A stretch of 64,000 nt of DNA from CAZRRV01 sp964602735. GTDB taxonomy: Bacteria > Bacillota > Clostridia > Oscillospirales > Acutalibacteraceae. Both the position numbers and the translations under genes were made by a program. Shown piece by piece: positions 17,083 to 25,486 of the stretch. The stretch is from assembly GCA_964602735.1 (NCBI GenBank), contig CAZRRV010000001.1, positions 108,574-172,573 of the forward strand, in the 5' to 3' direction. Below the pieces are notes generated by a model. The model saw nothing but the letters and a program-made list of their open reading frames with translations. It had not been told where the DNA came from and did not search any database. Every line of letters starts with the position of its first letter. Positions within the stretch are counted from its first letter, which is position 1.

Positions 17083-18131
17083 TTTGCTCTTCCGTCCTCA
17101 ATATAACTTTTTAGCAGTGTAATCGGAATATTCAATATTTCGCTTTTTCCTATGTCCGTAACCGTAACAAGATTCAAATTGTCGCCGATTCTTTTTTTAT
17201 CCGTAAGCGCAGCGGCATAAATATCGTTGCTGCTTATATTGCAATCTACCGGCAACCCGTATGTTTTAAGGACATTTTCGAGTCGCGTTGCCACAATTGA
17301 CGGCAACATTCCTTTTACGGCAAGTGCTCTGGTCATTATAGCCATTCCTACGGCAACGGCGCTGCCGTGCGTATATCCGAAATTTGACGCTTTTTCCACG
17401 GCATGCCCGATTGTATGACCGAAATTCAATATACGGCGGTACCCTTCCTCTTTTTCGTCTTTGCTTACTATATCCGATTTTAATGTAATACAGCGGGAAA
17501 TTATATTTTCTATCCCCGCGGAACGGTTCTCCAGTACAGCAAAAAAATCGGCGTCGCATATCATTCCGTATTTTATAACTTCCGCCATACCGTCGGAATA
17601 CACCGAATCGGGCAATGTTTTCAGAGTTTCGTAATCGATTAAGACAAGATCGGGCTGATAAAATGTGCCGAATAAATTTTTACCCTCCGGCAGATCCACA
17701 GCAGTTTTACCTCCGACCGACGAATCGACGCATGCTAGCAAAGTAGTAGGCATTTGAATATATCCAATTCCGCGTAGAAAGGCAGATGCGCAAAAACCAG
17801 CCAAATCACCGACAACGCCGCCCCCCAGCGCAATTACGGCGTCGGCGCGGGTAAATTCGTTTTGCGCGAGAAACGAAACGATTTTTATTAAATTATCGGT
17901 ATTTTTCGAAGCTTCCCCCGCCGGTATAACATAAGAATAAACATTAAATCCCGCTTCTGCAAGTGACTGCCGCACAACTTTTGCGTAAAGCAGATCTACA
18001 TTTGAATCGGTAAGCAGAAGAATTTTGCCGCCTTTTACGACGCCGCGGCAATATTCGCCGCAGATTGACCTTAAACCCTCGCCTATATAAACGGTGTAAC
18101 GCTTTGCGGTGTGTACCGTCAGCCGAATCAC
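17067..18131 (-). CDS. aroB: 3-dehydroquinate synthase
   Basis: This 354-aa NAD- and metal-dependent cyclase makes 3-dehydroquinate from DAHP. It has the IALGGGVVGDLAGFCASAFLRG dinucleotide-binding region and the metal-ligand segments around GMAEVIKYG and ILNFGHTIGHAVE. The start codon is GTG and overlaps the tyrA stop as GTGA, a typical coupled junction. AroB acts immediately after the DAHP synthase encoded two genes upstream. Confidence 0.98.
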   Translation of the reverse strand: MIRLTVHTAKRYTVYIGEGLRSICGEYCRGVVKGGKILLLTDSNVDLLYAKVVRQSLAEAGFNVYSYVIPAGEASKNTDNLIKIVSFLAQNEFTRADAVIALGGGVVGDLAGFCASAFLRGIGYIQMPTTLLACVDSSVGGKTAVDLPEGKNLFGTFYQPDLVLIDYETLKTLPDSVYSDGMAEVIKYGMICDADFFAVLENRSAGIENIISRCITLKSDIVSKDEKEEGYRRILNFGHTIGHAVEKASNFGYTHGSAVAVGMAIMTRALAVKGMLPSIVATRLENVLKTYGLPVDCNISSNDIYAAALTDKKRIGDNLNLVTVTDIGKSEILNIPITLLKSYIEDGRAKWTRL

Positions 18132-18964
18132 TTAAAATCAATCCTTTCTTTTCTGTCGCTGCCTTCTTTCAAAAGTTCGCGCAGACGTCCGCCGTCGTTC
18201 CGTTCAAGCGCGTCGCGGTATTCCTCAAGCGACGCGATAATACAGTCGAGTTCCGACAACAGGTTGTCGCGGTTTTCCAGGAAAAGCTCCGTCCACATGT
18301 TTTCGTTCAATGCCGCGACGCGGGTTAAATCTTTGTAACTTCCGGCAGAGAACCCGCGATGAACCTGCGCGCACGGGCTTTTGACATAGGCGTTTGAAAC
18401 AATGTGAGCCAGCTGCGATGTAAAAGCTATAATTTTATCGTGCTGTTCGGGGGTGGTAACGGTAACTGAACCGAAGCCCAACGACTTTATAAATTCCGTT
18501 ACCCGTTCAAACCGTAATATATCGCGTGTATTATCCGGCGTTAAAATCATCGACGCGCCGTTAAACAAATCGGCGTCGGAATACTTGAACCCCGAACGGT
18601 GAAACCCGGCCATAGGGTGCCCGCCGATAAAAGTAAAACCGTATTCCTTTGCGAGAGGCATACAGGCTTCGCATATAAATCGCTTAACTCCGCCGCAGTC
18701 GATTACAACGGCGCTTTTGGATATAAACGGAGCTTTTTCTTTAAGATACGCCACGGTGGCGGCGGGATACACGGCGATAAAAATATAATCGCATTCGGAA
18801 ATATTTTCGTCCGTAAGCTCACCGTCTGCGGCGCCGGTAAGTACCGCGTAGCGCATGGTCGGTTCATCGGTATCGAAAGCGTAAACGGTATGATGTGTTT
18901 TCAATTTAAGCGCTTTTGCCAGCGAACCGCCGATAAGTCCCAGCCCTACAACGCCTGCTTTCAT
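18128..18964 (-). CDS. tyrA: Prephenate dehydrogenase
   Basis: This 278-aa enzyme oxidises prephenate to 4-hydroxyphenylpyruvate for tyrosine. It starts with the NAD-binding GVVGLGLIGGSLAKAL, and has GGHPMAG and the FTSQLAHIVS segment with the catalytic-site His. It is the short form without a C-terminal ACT domain, so Tyr control may rest more on transcription. It overlaps aroF by 4 nt (ATGA). Confidence 0.96.
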   Translation of the reverse strand: MKAGVVGLGLIGGSLAKALKLKTHHTVYAFDTDEPTMRYAVLTGAADGELTDENISECDYIFIAVYPAATVAYLKEKAPFISKSAVVIDCGGVKRFICEACMPLAKEYGFTFIGGHPMAGFHRSGFKYSDADLFNGASMILTPDNTRDILRFERVTEFIKSLGFGSVTVTTPEQHDKIIAFTSQLAHIVSNAYVKSPCAQVHRGFSAGSYKDLTRVAALNENMWTELFLENRDNLLSELDCIIASLEEYRDALERNDGGRLRELLKEGSDRKERIDFK

Positions 18965-19965
18965 TTTGAGACAGCCCCTAAAACATTAAATACATTTTCG
19001 GCCACATCATCGAACTGCGCGGGTGTAAGCGATTGTGCTCCGTCGCAGAGCGCATGCTGCGGGTCGTTATGTACTTCTATCATAATGCCGTCGGTTCCGG
19101 CCGCGGCGGCTGCCAGCGCCATCGGTTTAACCAGTCTGCTCATTCCCGTGGCATGGCTGGGATCGACTACCACAGGCAGATGCGAGAGTTCATGCAACAT
19201 CGGAACGGCGGAAAGGTCAAGCGTGTTCCTTGTGTATGTTTCAAATGTCCGTATTCCGCGTTCGCACAGTATTACATTTTCATTGCCGCCCGCCATTATG
19301 TATTCCGCACTCATAAGAAGTTCTTTCATGGTGTTGGCAAGACCGCGTTTAAGAAGTATCGGCTTATTGATATGGCCGAGTTCTTTCAGCAGTTCGAAAT
19401 TCTGCATATTGCGCGCCCCAACCTGAATTAAATCGACATCTTCGAAAAGAGGTATATGGTTCGCGTTCATTATTTCGGTTACTATCGGAATCCCGACCTC
19501 TTTCTTTGCGAGTTTTAACAGTTTCAGCCCGTCGGATTTCAAGCCCTGAAAATCATACGGCGATGTACGCGGCTTAAACGCTCCCCCACGCAGAATTTTG
19601 GCGCCCGACGCTTTAACGCTTCGGGCAACCGAAATAATCTGCTCCTCCGATTCAACGGAACACGGGCCGGCAATAAAAGCAAAATTTCCGCCTCCGATTT
19701 TAACTCCGCTCACATCCACCACGGTATCATCCGGATGAAATTTGCGGTTCGCTTTCTTAAACGGTTCGGTAATACGCTTTACGCTTTCAACAATTTCCAG
19801 ATTTTCAAGCAGTTCGGTATCTACCGTTGTGGTATCGCCGACAAGACCCAGCACGGTATTATACTCGCCTTTTGAAATATGCACTTTCAGGTTTTGTGAT
19901 TCAAGCCAGTCAACGAGATTTTCTATCTGTTCATTTGAAACTCCCTGTTTTATAACCGCTATCAT
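18961..19965 (-). CDS. aroF: 3-deoxy-7-phosphoheptulonate (DAHP) synthase, type I-beta with regulatory N-domain
   Basis: This 334-aa protein is the committing enzyme of the shikimate pathway. Residues 1-68 form a ferredoxin-like/ACT-like regulatory domain (MIAVIKQGVSNEQIENLVDW), as in Thermotoga-type DAHP synthases, which give allosteric control by Tyr and Phe. The catalytic barrel follows with IAGPCSVES, GGAFKPRTSPYDFQG, IQVGARNMQN, KRGLANT and VDPSHATG carrying the substrate and metal ligands. It is the first structural gene after a Phe/Tyr-rich leader peptide and attenuator. The ATG follows GGGAGCGGATG-type sequence with modest ribosome-site strength. Confidence 0.97.
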   Translation of the reverse strand: MIAVIKQGVSNEQIENLVDWLESQNLKVHISKGEYNTVLGLVGDTTTVDTELLENLEIVESVKRITEPFKKANRKFHPDDTVVDVSGVKIGGGNFAFIAGPCSVESEEQIISVARSVKASGAKILRGGAFKPRTSPYDFQGLKSDGLKLLKLAKKEVGIPIVTEIMNANHIPLFEDVDLIQVGARNMQNFELLKELGHINKPILLKRGLANTMKELLMSAEYIMAGGNENVILCERGIRTFETYTRNTLDLSAVPMLHELSHLPVVVDPSHATGMSRLVKPMALAAAAAGTDGIMIEVHNDPQHALCDGAQSLTPAQFDDVAENVFNVLGAVSK

Positions 19966-20002
19966 AAAATCATCCGCTCCCGATATTGATTTTTGAAAAT
20001 CG

Positions 20003-20036
20003 AATAATAAAAATCCGCAGATTTTTCACTGCGGAT
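20003..20036 (-). terminator. Attenuator terminator in the aro operon leader
   Basis: On the minus strand the 8-bp stem ATCCGCAG (20029-20036) pairs with CTGCGGAT (20013-20020) around an 8-nt loop and is followed by TTTTATTATT (20003-20012). It lies between the leader peptide and aroF, 37 nt before the aroF start. Three upstream segments can pair with its 5' arm instead: GCGGAT at 20090-20095 and at 20075-20080, both inside the leader peptide's last codons, and CGGAT at 20047-20051. This provides possible antiterminators. Confidence 0.85.
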
Positions 20037-20072
20037 CAAAATGAAAATCCGAAAGGCAAACGGTTTTCAAAG

Positions 20073-20159
20073 TTATCCGCGACAAAAGAATCCGCTTTTC
20101 CCGTAACGGGAAAATCGAAAACCGTTAAAGTAATAAAACGCGAAAACCATGTTTTCCAT
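20073..20159 (-). CDS. Phe/Tyr-rich leader peptide of the aro operon
   Basis: This 28-codon frame begins MENMVFAFYYFNGFRF and contains 7 Phe (codons 6, 8, 11, 14, 16, 24, 25) and 3 Tyr (codons 9, 10, 19) but no Trp. An AAGGAAG ribosome site (20171-20177) lies 11 nt before its ATG. It sits downstream of a strong promoter and upstream of a terminator hairpin, the arrangement of pheL-type attenuation leaders. The genes that follow make exactly Phe and Tyr. A second in-frame ATG at codon 4 exists. An overlapping frame beginning at 20166 (MKNGKHGFRVLLL) is less likely functional, though closer to the ribosome site. Confidence 0.82.
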   Translation of the reverse strand: MENMVFAFYYFNGFRFSRYGKSGFFCRG

Positions 20160-20202
20160 TTTTCATCGAGCTTCCTTAAAATGCGCCGCTTACCGCACAT
20201 TG

Positions 20203-20231
20203 ACTATAACATATTTTTATTCCGTTGTCAA
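20203..20231 (-). promoter_or_regulatory. Promoter of the aro operon
   Basis: On the minus strand TTGACA (20226-20231), a 17-nt spacer and TATAGT (20203-20208) form a near-consensus housekeeping promoter. Transcription would begin near 20196, giving a leader of about 230 nt before aroF. That leader also holds a 10-bp inverted repeat, AACGGTTTTC, at 20117-20126 and 20059-20068. Confidence 0.85.
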
Positions 20232-20259
20232 TTATATTACCGAAAATTTCAACCCGTTC

Positions 20260-20308
20260 AAAATAAAAATTCATGCCGCCGAAAAATTACTTCAAACCGC
20301 GGGCGGCA
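20260..20308 (-). terminator. Possible terminator after the MFS gene
   Basis: On the minus strand TGCCGCC (20302-20308) pairs with GGCGGCA (20274-20280) around a 21-nt loop, followed by the T-rich ATTTTTATTTT. It lies between the MFS stop and the aro promoter, so it could insulate the aro leader. The loop is long, so support is moderate. Confidence 0.5.
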
Positions 20309-20310
20309 CC

Positions 20311-21594
20311 CTATCTGACGGTAACTTTCTGTTTTTCAATTTTGCGTTTCGTATAAATAATCGCGATGCCGGTAATGATAAGAGAAATCAGAGAAAGAAT
20401 TTGCTGCCCGTAAACGCGAAATCCGAAAATCCGATTGCCGTTCGCCTGCACGGCGTTCAATATCTTTCCGCCCGCGACAGACGCCGCAAACCCGAATATT
20501 CCGCCGATGCAGTTTTTTATCGCCATTGCCTGCGTAACATAGTCGGTTTCAACATAACTGTATATGATATTAAAGGAATTCTGGTTTATCCCGGCGAGAG
20601 CACAGGCATAAAGCACCGAATACAGAATGACAAAGAACCACATGTTTTTTGTTGTAAAAAGATTCATAAAAAACGCTCCCGCGGCGAGATACAGCCCAAG
20701 CTTAAATCCCTTCGCGAAAGTATGGCCGTCGGAATACCTGCCGAGCGGCCGCGATATCGCGAGCCTCGCCAGATTCGCGATAATGTTTATACCCTGTATC
20801 AGCGTCATGGAAAGAGCGAGATCCTTAGTTTTGAAAACTCCCATAAACCCGACAGTAAAGTATTGCGCGACGGACCAGAGTACCGTAAGCACCGTAACGC
20901 GTCGAAAATCTTTATTGCCGAGCGTATGCGCGAAAACATCTTTCAGCGAGTGGGTCCCTACGCGAGAAATGGTTTCGTCTTCTTTTTTTATAAGCGCATA
21001 ACAGATAAAGTTTGAAATATTCAGAATTAAAACGGATATCGCGATAAAGAGGAATCCGCCCTTCGGATTGCCGATTCCCTCGAATTTATCTATTACGGCG
21101 CCGCAAATCATCGTAAAAAGCAAACCCGAAGCAAGCGAAATCATTTCTTTGCCCGCCGAATAAGACGCGCGTTTTTTCGGATCAACATAAGAATTTGCCC
21201 ACTGATAACATATTGTCTGAATTAAATAGTTCGCAGCGTATCCGACAATAACGCATATTATTATAATCGCCGTTTTCGCGGCTTTTGAAACGGGAAAGAA
21301 CGGAACCAGATACAATAGCATAAAAAAGAATATGCCTGCCGTATCGAAAAGCATAACGGTGCGTTTCACGCCTATTTTAATTTTAACGAGAACAATCGAA
21401 AACGCCTGAAATATAAAAGCGAGAGAAACAAAAGAAGAAATAATGCCTATTACTCCGTCGCTGATGCCGACATATTCCAAAAGTTTGGCCAAAAAAGCAT
21501 CGGTAACGAGAATAGTTACAAAATAATAAACCGTGCATTGAATTATATAAGCAATCCTCGATCGCTTATACTCCGGAGAATTAAAATCGGTCAT
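20311..21594 (-). CDS. MFS-type membrane transporter, substrate unknown
   Basis: This 427-aa protein has about twelve hydrophobic segments and the general pattern of the major facilitator superfamily, including a DPKKRASYSAGKEM loop and an LGRYSDG loop resembling motif A. The start at 21594 follows a GAGGAG site; the frame continues 12 codons upstream without better signals. No residues reveal the substrate. It stands between the zinc-type ABC transporter genes upstream and the aro operon downstream, on the same strand, 39 nt after the permease gene. A role in export or uptake of an aromatic compound is conceivable but unsupported. Confidence 0.8.
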   Translation of the reverse strand: MTDFNSPEYKRSRIAYIIQCTVYYFVTILVTDAFLAKLLEYVGISDGVIGIISSFVSLAFIFQAFSIVLVKIKIGVKRTVMLFDTAGIFFFMLLYLVPFFPVSKAAKTAIIIICVIVGYAANYLIQTICYQWANSYVDPKKRASYSAGKEMISLASGLLFTMICGAVIDKFEGIGNPKGGFLFIAISVLILNISNFICYALIKKEDETISRVGTHSLKDVFAHTLGNKDFRRVTVLTVLWSVAQYFTVGFMGVFKTKDLALSMTLIQGINIIANLARLAISRPLGRYSDGHTFAKGFKLGLYLAAGAFFMNLFTTKNMWFFVILYSVLYACALAGINQNSFNIIYSYVETDYVTQAMAIKNCIGGIFGFAASVAGGKILNAVQANGNRIFGFRVYGQQILSLISLIITGIAIIYTKRKIEKQKVTVR

Positions 21595-21633
21595 GCTGAA
21601 AACTCCTCTTGAAGCAAAACGCCTCCGCAAAAT

Positions 21634-22488
21634 TTACCGGCGCGATTTCTTTTTAATAATTCCCGTTTTTTCGGCGATAATCGCCGCCGCAAACGCTACG
21701 GCGTTAACCGCTACCGCCGTCGGGCCTATCGGCAACGAAAATCTGCAGGCAATAATATATCCGATGACAAAGCATATCACCGACACGATTCCCGCCGAAA
21801 CAGTAACAGACTTAAAGGTTTTGCAAATTCGCATAGCCGTAACCGCCGGAAAAACCACAAGCGCCGAAATTAAAACGGCGCCCATCATTTTCATTCCGAC
21901 AACAACGGTAACGCCGGTTAACACCGCGAGCCAGAATTTATATTTTCCGCCTTTTACACCGGTAGCGTTGCAAAACTCCTCGTCAAATGAAACGGCAAAT
22001 ATTTTATTGTGAAAAAACGAGAAAAACGCAATCACGGCAACCGAGACAAGCGCGCTGACGATTAAATCTGTTCCGTTTACGGTTATAACCGAAGCGGAAC
22101 CGAAAAGACTGCTGCACACATCCGCGGCACCTCTTCCGCTGAAACTGTAAATCAGATAACCGACCGCAACGGCGGTCGTTGAAAAAAGCGCGATTGCGGC
22201 ATCACCTTTTATTCCGTTGCTGTCGCTTAATTTGAGCAGAAAAACCGCGGCGGCAATTACAAGCGGAACCGATACGACGAGCGACATATCCGCGAGACCG
22301 ATAAGGGATGATATCGCCACCGCGCAAAAACCTATATGTGAAAGTCCGTCTCCGAGCATTGAAAAGCGTTTAAGAACCAGTGGTACTCCGAGCAGCGCAC
22401 AGCTGAAAGATATCAAAATACCGACCGCGCCGGCACGTAAAACCACGGCGGTTAAAACCGGATCGGAAAACAGACGGGTAAAACTCAT
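21634..22488 (-). CDS. znuB: Metal ABC transporter permease (ZnuB/TroC family)
   Basis: This 284-aa integral membrane protein of the ABC-3 family has about eight helices and typical segments: GDGLSHIGFCAVAISSLIG (the ATPase contact loop), ATTAVAVGYLIYS-like stretch and MMGAVLISALVVFPAVTA. It would form the channel of a Zn(II) or Mn(II) importer with the neighbouring ATPase and binding protein. It overlaps the ATPase gene by 4 nt. Zn versus Mn cannot be settled from the permease. Confidence 0.93.
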   Translation of the reverse strand: MSFTRLFSDPVLTAVVLRAGAVGILISFSCALLGVPLVLKRFSMLGDGLSHIGFCAVAISSLIGLADMSLVVSVPLVIAAAVFLLKLSDSNGIKGDAAIALFSTTAVAVGYLIYSFSGRGAADVCSSLFGSASVITVNGTDLIVSALVSVAVIAFFSFFHNKIFAVSFDEEFCNATGVKGGKYKFWLAVLTGVTVVVGMKMMGAVLISALVVFPAVTAMRICKTFKSVTVSAGIVSVICFVIGYIIACRFSLPIGPTAVAVNAVAFAAAIIAEKTGIIKKKSRR

Positions 22489-23183
22489 TGCGCGACCCCC
22501 GCAAACGCGTTAAACAGACCGGTTTTCATATAATCCGCAACGGTGCCGAAAAAAAGCTGCCCGTTTTTTATATGAAGCATATGTGTGGCGTGTTTCACGA
22601 CATTGTTTATATCATGGGAAGACATAATAACACAAACTCCGAGTTCTTTGTTCATATAATCGACGCTTTTGTAAAAATCCCCGGCGACGAGCGGGTCGAG
22701 ACCCGAAACAGGTTCGTCGAGTACGAGGAGTTTTTTTGCGGCGCAAAGCGCCCTCGCGAGCAGAACGCGCTGCCGCTGTCCGCCGGAAAGCTCGCCGTAT
22801 GACGCGTCGCTTAAATCGCCGATATTCAGCATTGCCGAGAATTTTTCGGCGGTTTGTTTTTGCTTTGCGGTAAAACCGGGACGGAACCCTTTACAAGCAG
22901 CAAACCCGGAAAATATAACCTCGGAAACGCTCGCCGGAAAATCGGCCTTTGCGCCGACCTGCTGTGACAGATAACCTGTATCGGCACGCGTAAAGCCGGA
23001 ATATACCACCTCTCCCGCAATCGGCTTTATTATACCGAGCAAACCTTTAATTAATGTGCTTTTACCGGTGCCGTTTTCCCCGACTATGCAGACATAATCG
23101 CCGGATGACGCCGAAAAATTTATGTTTGTAACAACCGGTTCGCCGTCGTAGGCAAGCGTAAGATTTTTACATTCAAGCAACAT
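22485..23183 (-). CDS. znuC: Metal ABC transporter ATP-binding protein
   Basis: This 232-aa ATPase has Walker A (GENGTGKSTLIKG), the Q-loop (YLSQQ), signature LSGGQRQRVLLARAL, Walker B (LLVLDEPVSGLD) and the H-loop (SSHDI). The start at 23183 gives MLLECKNLTLAYDG, the normal beginning of the family, and overlaps the end of the binding-protein gene; the frame upstream belongs to that overlap. It energises the ZnuB-type permease. Confidence 0.95.
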   Translation of the reverse strand: MLLECKNLTLAYDGEPVVTNINFSASSGDYVCIVGENGTGKSTLIKGLLGIIKPIAGEVVYSGFTRADTGYLSQQVGAKADFPASVSEVIFSGFAACKGFRPGFTAKQKQTAEKFSAMLNIGDLSDASYGELSGGQRQRVLLARALCAAKKLLVLDEPVSGLDPLVAGDFYKSVDYMNKELGVCVIMSSHDINNVVKHATHMLHIKNGQLFFGTVADYMKTGLFNAFAGVAQ

Positions 23184-24117
23184 GGCGCAGCGCCTTCCCG
23201 AGTGCCTTAAGATTATGCTTTGTAAGCGAAATATATGTTTCCCCCGCGGTGAATTTTTCTTTCGGAATATTCTGCATTGAATAGAACTGCACCGCGGCAC
23301 TCCCCGTCTTGTCGCATATGAACCGCGCCGTTCCGAGTTCCCCCGGGTCGGTGTAAAAAACCGTCGCAATCTTCATATCGTGCATGGCATCGCACACCGC
23401 GGCGATTCTGCTTAAATTCGGCTCACTGCCTTCGGCGCATCCGTCGAACACCGCGCGGGATTCCAACCCGTAATCGTCGAAGAAAGCGTTAAACGGAGAG
23501 CAACCGGCAAAACAGACGGTTTTAATATCCGACTTTTCCGCAATTTCCGTAAACTCACCGTCTAGAGCTTTTAATTCCGTTTCAAACTTAATGCGGTTAT
23601 CTTTATAAATATTGGCGTTATTCGAATCGGCGGCGCACAATTCTCCGCAGATTCCTTCCGCCATTTTAACGGCATTTCTCAGCGATATCCACTCGTGATC
23701 ATCGGTTAAACCGTCATCCCCGTCGCCGGCTGAAACATAAGTGTGCAGCGGCACGGCTTCGGCATTCGCAAAAACCGATTCATCGATCGATTCAAACCAT
23801 TCGTCGGCTTCGGTTCCGCTGTAAAAAATTAAATCGCTGTCGCGAAAATCCGCTAAATCGGAAAGTGTCGGTTCATACTCATGGCTGTCGCCGCCCGGAG
23901 GTATGATGATTTTAAGCGAAACCGCGTCTCCGGCAATCTGCCGTACAAAATCATACGCCGGAAAAATCGTGGCGACAACACGCAATTTTCCGATTTGCCG
24001 ATCAGGCATTTCGGCGGAACATCCGCAAAGCAAAAATATAAAAACCGTAATAACAGAAATTGCTTTTACAAACGCCCGGAAAAACGTACCGCGGCGGTCA
24101 TCGGCGCGACAGTTCAC
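23173..24117 (-). CDS. znuA: Zinc/manganese-type solute-binding lipoprotein
   Basis: This 314-aa cluster A-I binding protein has a signal peptide ending in the lipobox LCGC (Cys32 as the lipidated residue). The binding domain contains GGDSHEYEPT and DDHEWISL with two of the expected His ligands. The third His, usually followed by AF in an H-x-AF-type segment, appears replaced in CFAGCSPFNAFF, so metal ligation may differ. There is no long His-rich loop. The GTG at 24117 is chosen because GGAGG lies 9 nt before it and the peptide then fits a signal sequence; an ATG at 24150 lacks this. It overlaps nfnB by 20 nt. Confidence 0.9.
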   Translation of the reverse strand: MNCRADDRRGTFFRAFVKAISVITVFIFLLCGCSAEMPDRQIGKLRVVATIFPAYDFVRQIAGDAVSLKIIIPPGGDSHEYEPTLSDLADFRDSDLIFYSGTEADEWFESIDESVFANAEAVPLHTYVSAGDGDDGLTDDHEWISLRNAVKMAEGICGELCAADSNNANIYKDNRIKFETELKALDGEFTEIAEKSDIKTVCFAGCSPFNAFFDDYGLESRAVFDGCAEGSEPNLSRIAAVCDAMHDMKIATVFYTDPGELGTARFICDKTGSAAVQFYSMQNIPKEKFTAGETYISLTKHNLKALGKALRHVA

Positions 24118-25486
24118 GATCGATATCCTCCGCGGCGGATTTGCCCGCACCCATTGCCAGAATTACGGTAGCGGCTCCGGTAACCGCGTCGCCGCCGGCC
24201 CAAACACCCGGTTTTGATGTTCTGCCGGTTTTACTGTCCGCGATAATTCCTCCCCATTTTTGAGTATCCAGCCCTTCGGTTGTCGATTTTATCAGCGGAT
24301 TGGGCGATGTGCCTATCGCCATAATCACACAGTCGACATCAAGCGTAACCCGATTCCCGGGGATTGGCTTTACGGTAAATCTCCCGTCGGCGCCAGGGGT
24401 CGAAGCTTCCATTTTATCGCAAAGCATCGAAGTTACAAACCCGTCGCTGTTGCCGAAAATGGCTACGGGATTGGTAAGAAATCTGAATACGATGCCCTCT
24501 TCTTTTGCGTGCTCGATTTCCTCCGCTCTCGCGGGCAGGTCGGTCTCGGTACGTCTGTAAACTATCGTTACCCGTTCGGCTCCGAGGCGTTTCGCGCATC
24601 TTGCCGCGTCCATGGCGACATTTCCCCCGCCCACAACCGCTACTCGGTCGGCTTTCATGATTGGAGTATCGGCGCCGTTTCTATATGCTTTCATCAAATT
24701 AACACGGGTTAAAATCTCATTCGCCGAAAAAACACCTTTAAGATTTTCACCTGGAATGTTCATGAATTTCGGAAGGCCGGCGCCGGAGCCGATAAATACG
24801 GCGTCGTATCCCATTTTGAACAGCTCGTCTACGGAAAAAGTTTTCCCGATTACGGTATCGGTCTCGATTTTAACGCCGAGAGCCGTCAGCCCTTCGATTT
24901 CACGCTTAACTATACTTTTCGGCAAACGGAATTCCGGAATGCCGTAACTTAATACGCCTCCGGCTATATGCAGTGCTTCGAACACGGTAACGGCGTACCC
25001 TTTTTTCGCGAGTTCCCCGGCGCATGCCAAACCTGCCGGTCCCGATCCTACCACGGCTACGGATTTTCCTTTTGGGTCGGGAATTTCGACCTTGTTGTTC
25101 CCGTGCGCGGCGGCGTAATCGGAGACAAACCTTTCCAAGCGGCCGATAGCGACGCTTTCACCCTTTATTCCGCGTACGCATCCGGCCTCGCACTGTGTTT
25201 CCTGCGGACAGACCCTTCCGCACACGGCGGGCAAGGATGATGTTCTTTGAATAATCGAATAAGCGCCCTCGAAATTACCGGCGGCAACTTCAGCGATAAA
25301 TTCGGGAATATCAACACCTACGGGGCACCCCGAAACACACGGACGGTTTTTACAGTTCAAGCATCTGGACGCCTCGGACAAGGCGGTTGCCGCATCATAC
25401 CCGAGAGCAACCTCATCGAAATTTTTGTTTCGGATTTCCGGCTCCGCCGCGGGCATCGGATGCCTTTTTACGGTCAAATCTGCCAT
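24098..25486 (-). CDS. nfnB: NfnAB large subunit (GltA-like, NADPH and FAD binding)
   Basis: This 462-aa protein resembles the small subunit of glutamate synthase. N-terminal Cys clusters (CLNCKNRPCVSGCPVGVD, then CGRVCPQETQCEAGC) bind two 4Fe-4S centres. They are followed by an FAD-binding GSGPAGLACAGEL and an NADP-binding VVGGGNVAMDAARCAKRLGA. Because the partner gene is an NfnA-type flavoprotein, it is assigned to the electron-bifurcating NADH-dependent ferredoxin:NADP oxidoreductase; no large glutamate synthase gene is nearby. Its start overlaps the nfnA stop as TAATG. Confidence 0.93.
   Translation of the reverse strand: MADLTVKRHPMPAAEPEIRNKNFDEVALGYDAATALSEASRCLNCKNRPCVSGCPVGVDIPEFIAEVAAGNFEGAYSIIQRTSSLPAVCGRVCPQETQCEAGCVRGIKGESVAIGRLERFVSDYAAAHGNNKVEIPDPKGKSVAVVGSGPAGLACAGELAKKGYAVTVFEALHIAGGVLSYGIPEFRLPKSIVKREIEGLTALGVKIETDTVIGKTFSVDELFKMGYDAVFIGSGAGLPKFMNIPGENLKGVFSANEILTRVNLMKAYRNGADTPIMKADRVAVVGGGNVAMDAARCAKRLGAERVTIVYRRTETDLPARAEEIEHAKEEGIVFRFLTNPVAIFGNSDGFVTSMLCDKMEASTPGADGRFTVKPIPGNRVTLDVDCVIMAIGTSPNPLIKSTTEGLDTQKWGGIIADSKTGRTSKPGVWAGGDAVTGAATVILAMGAGKSAAEDIDRELSRR

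Noticed and set aside
19966..20231. T-box riboswitch in the aro leader
   Set aside because: I looked for the conserved AGGGTGG-type box and the specifier loop layout and found neither; a leader peptide with attenuator explains the region better.
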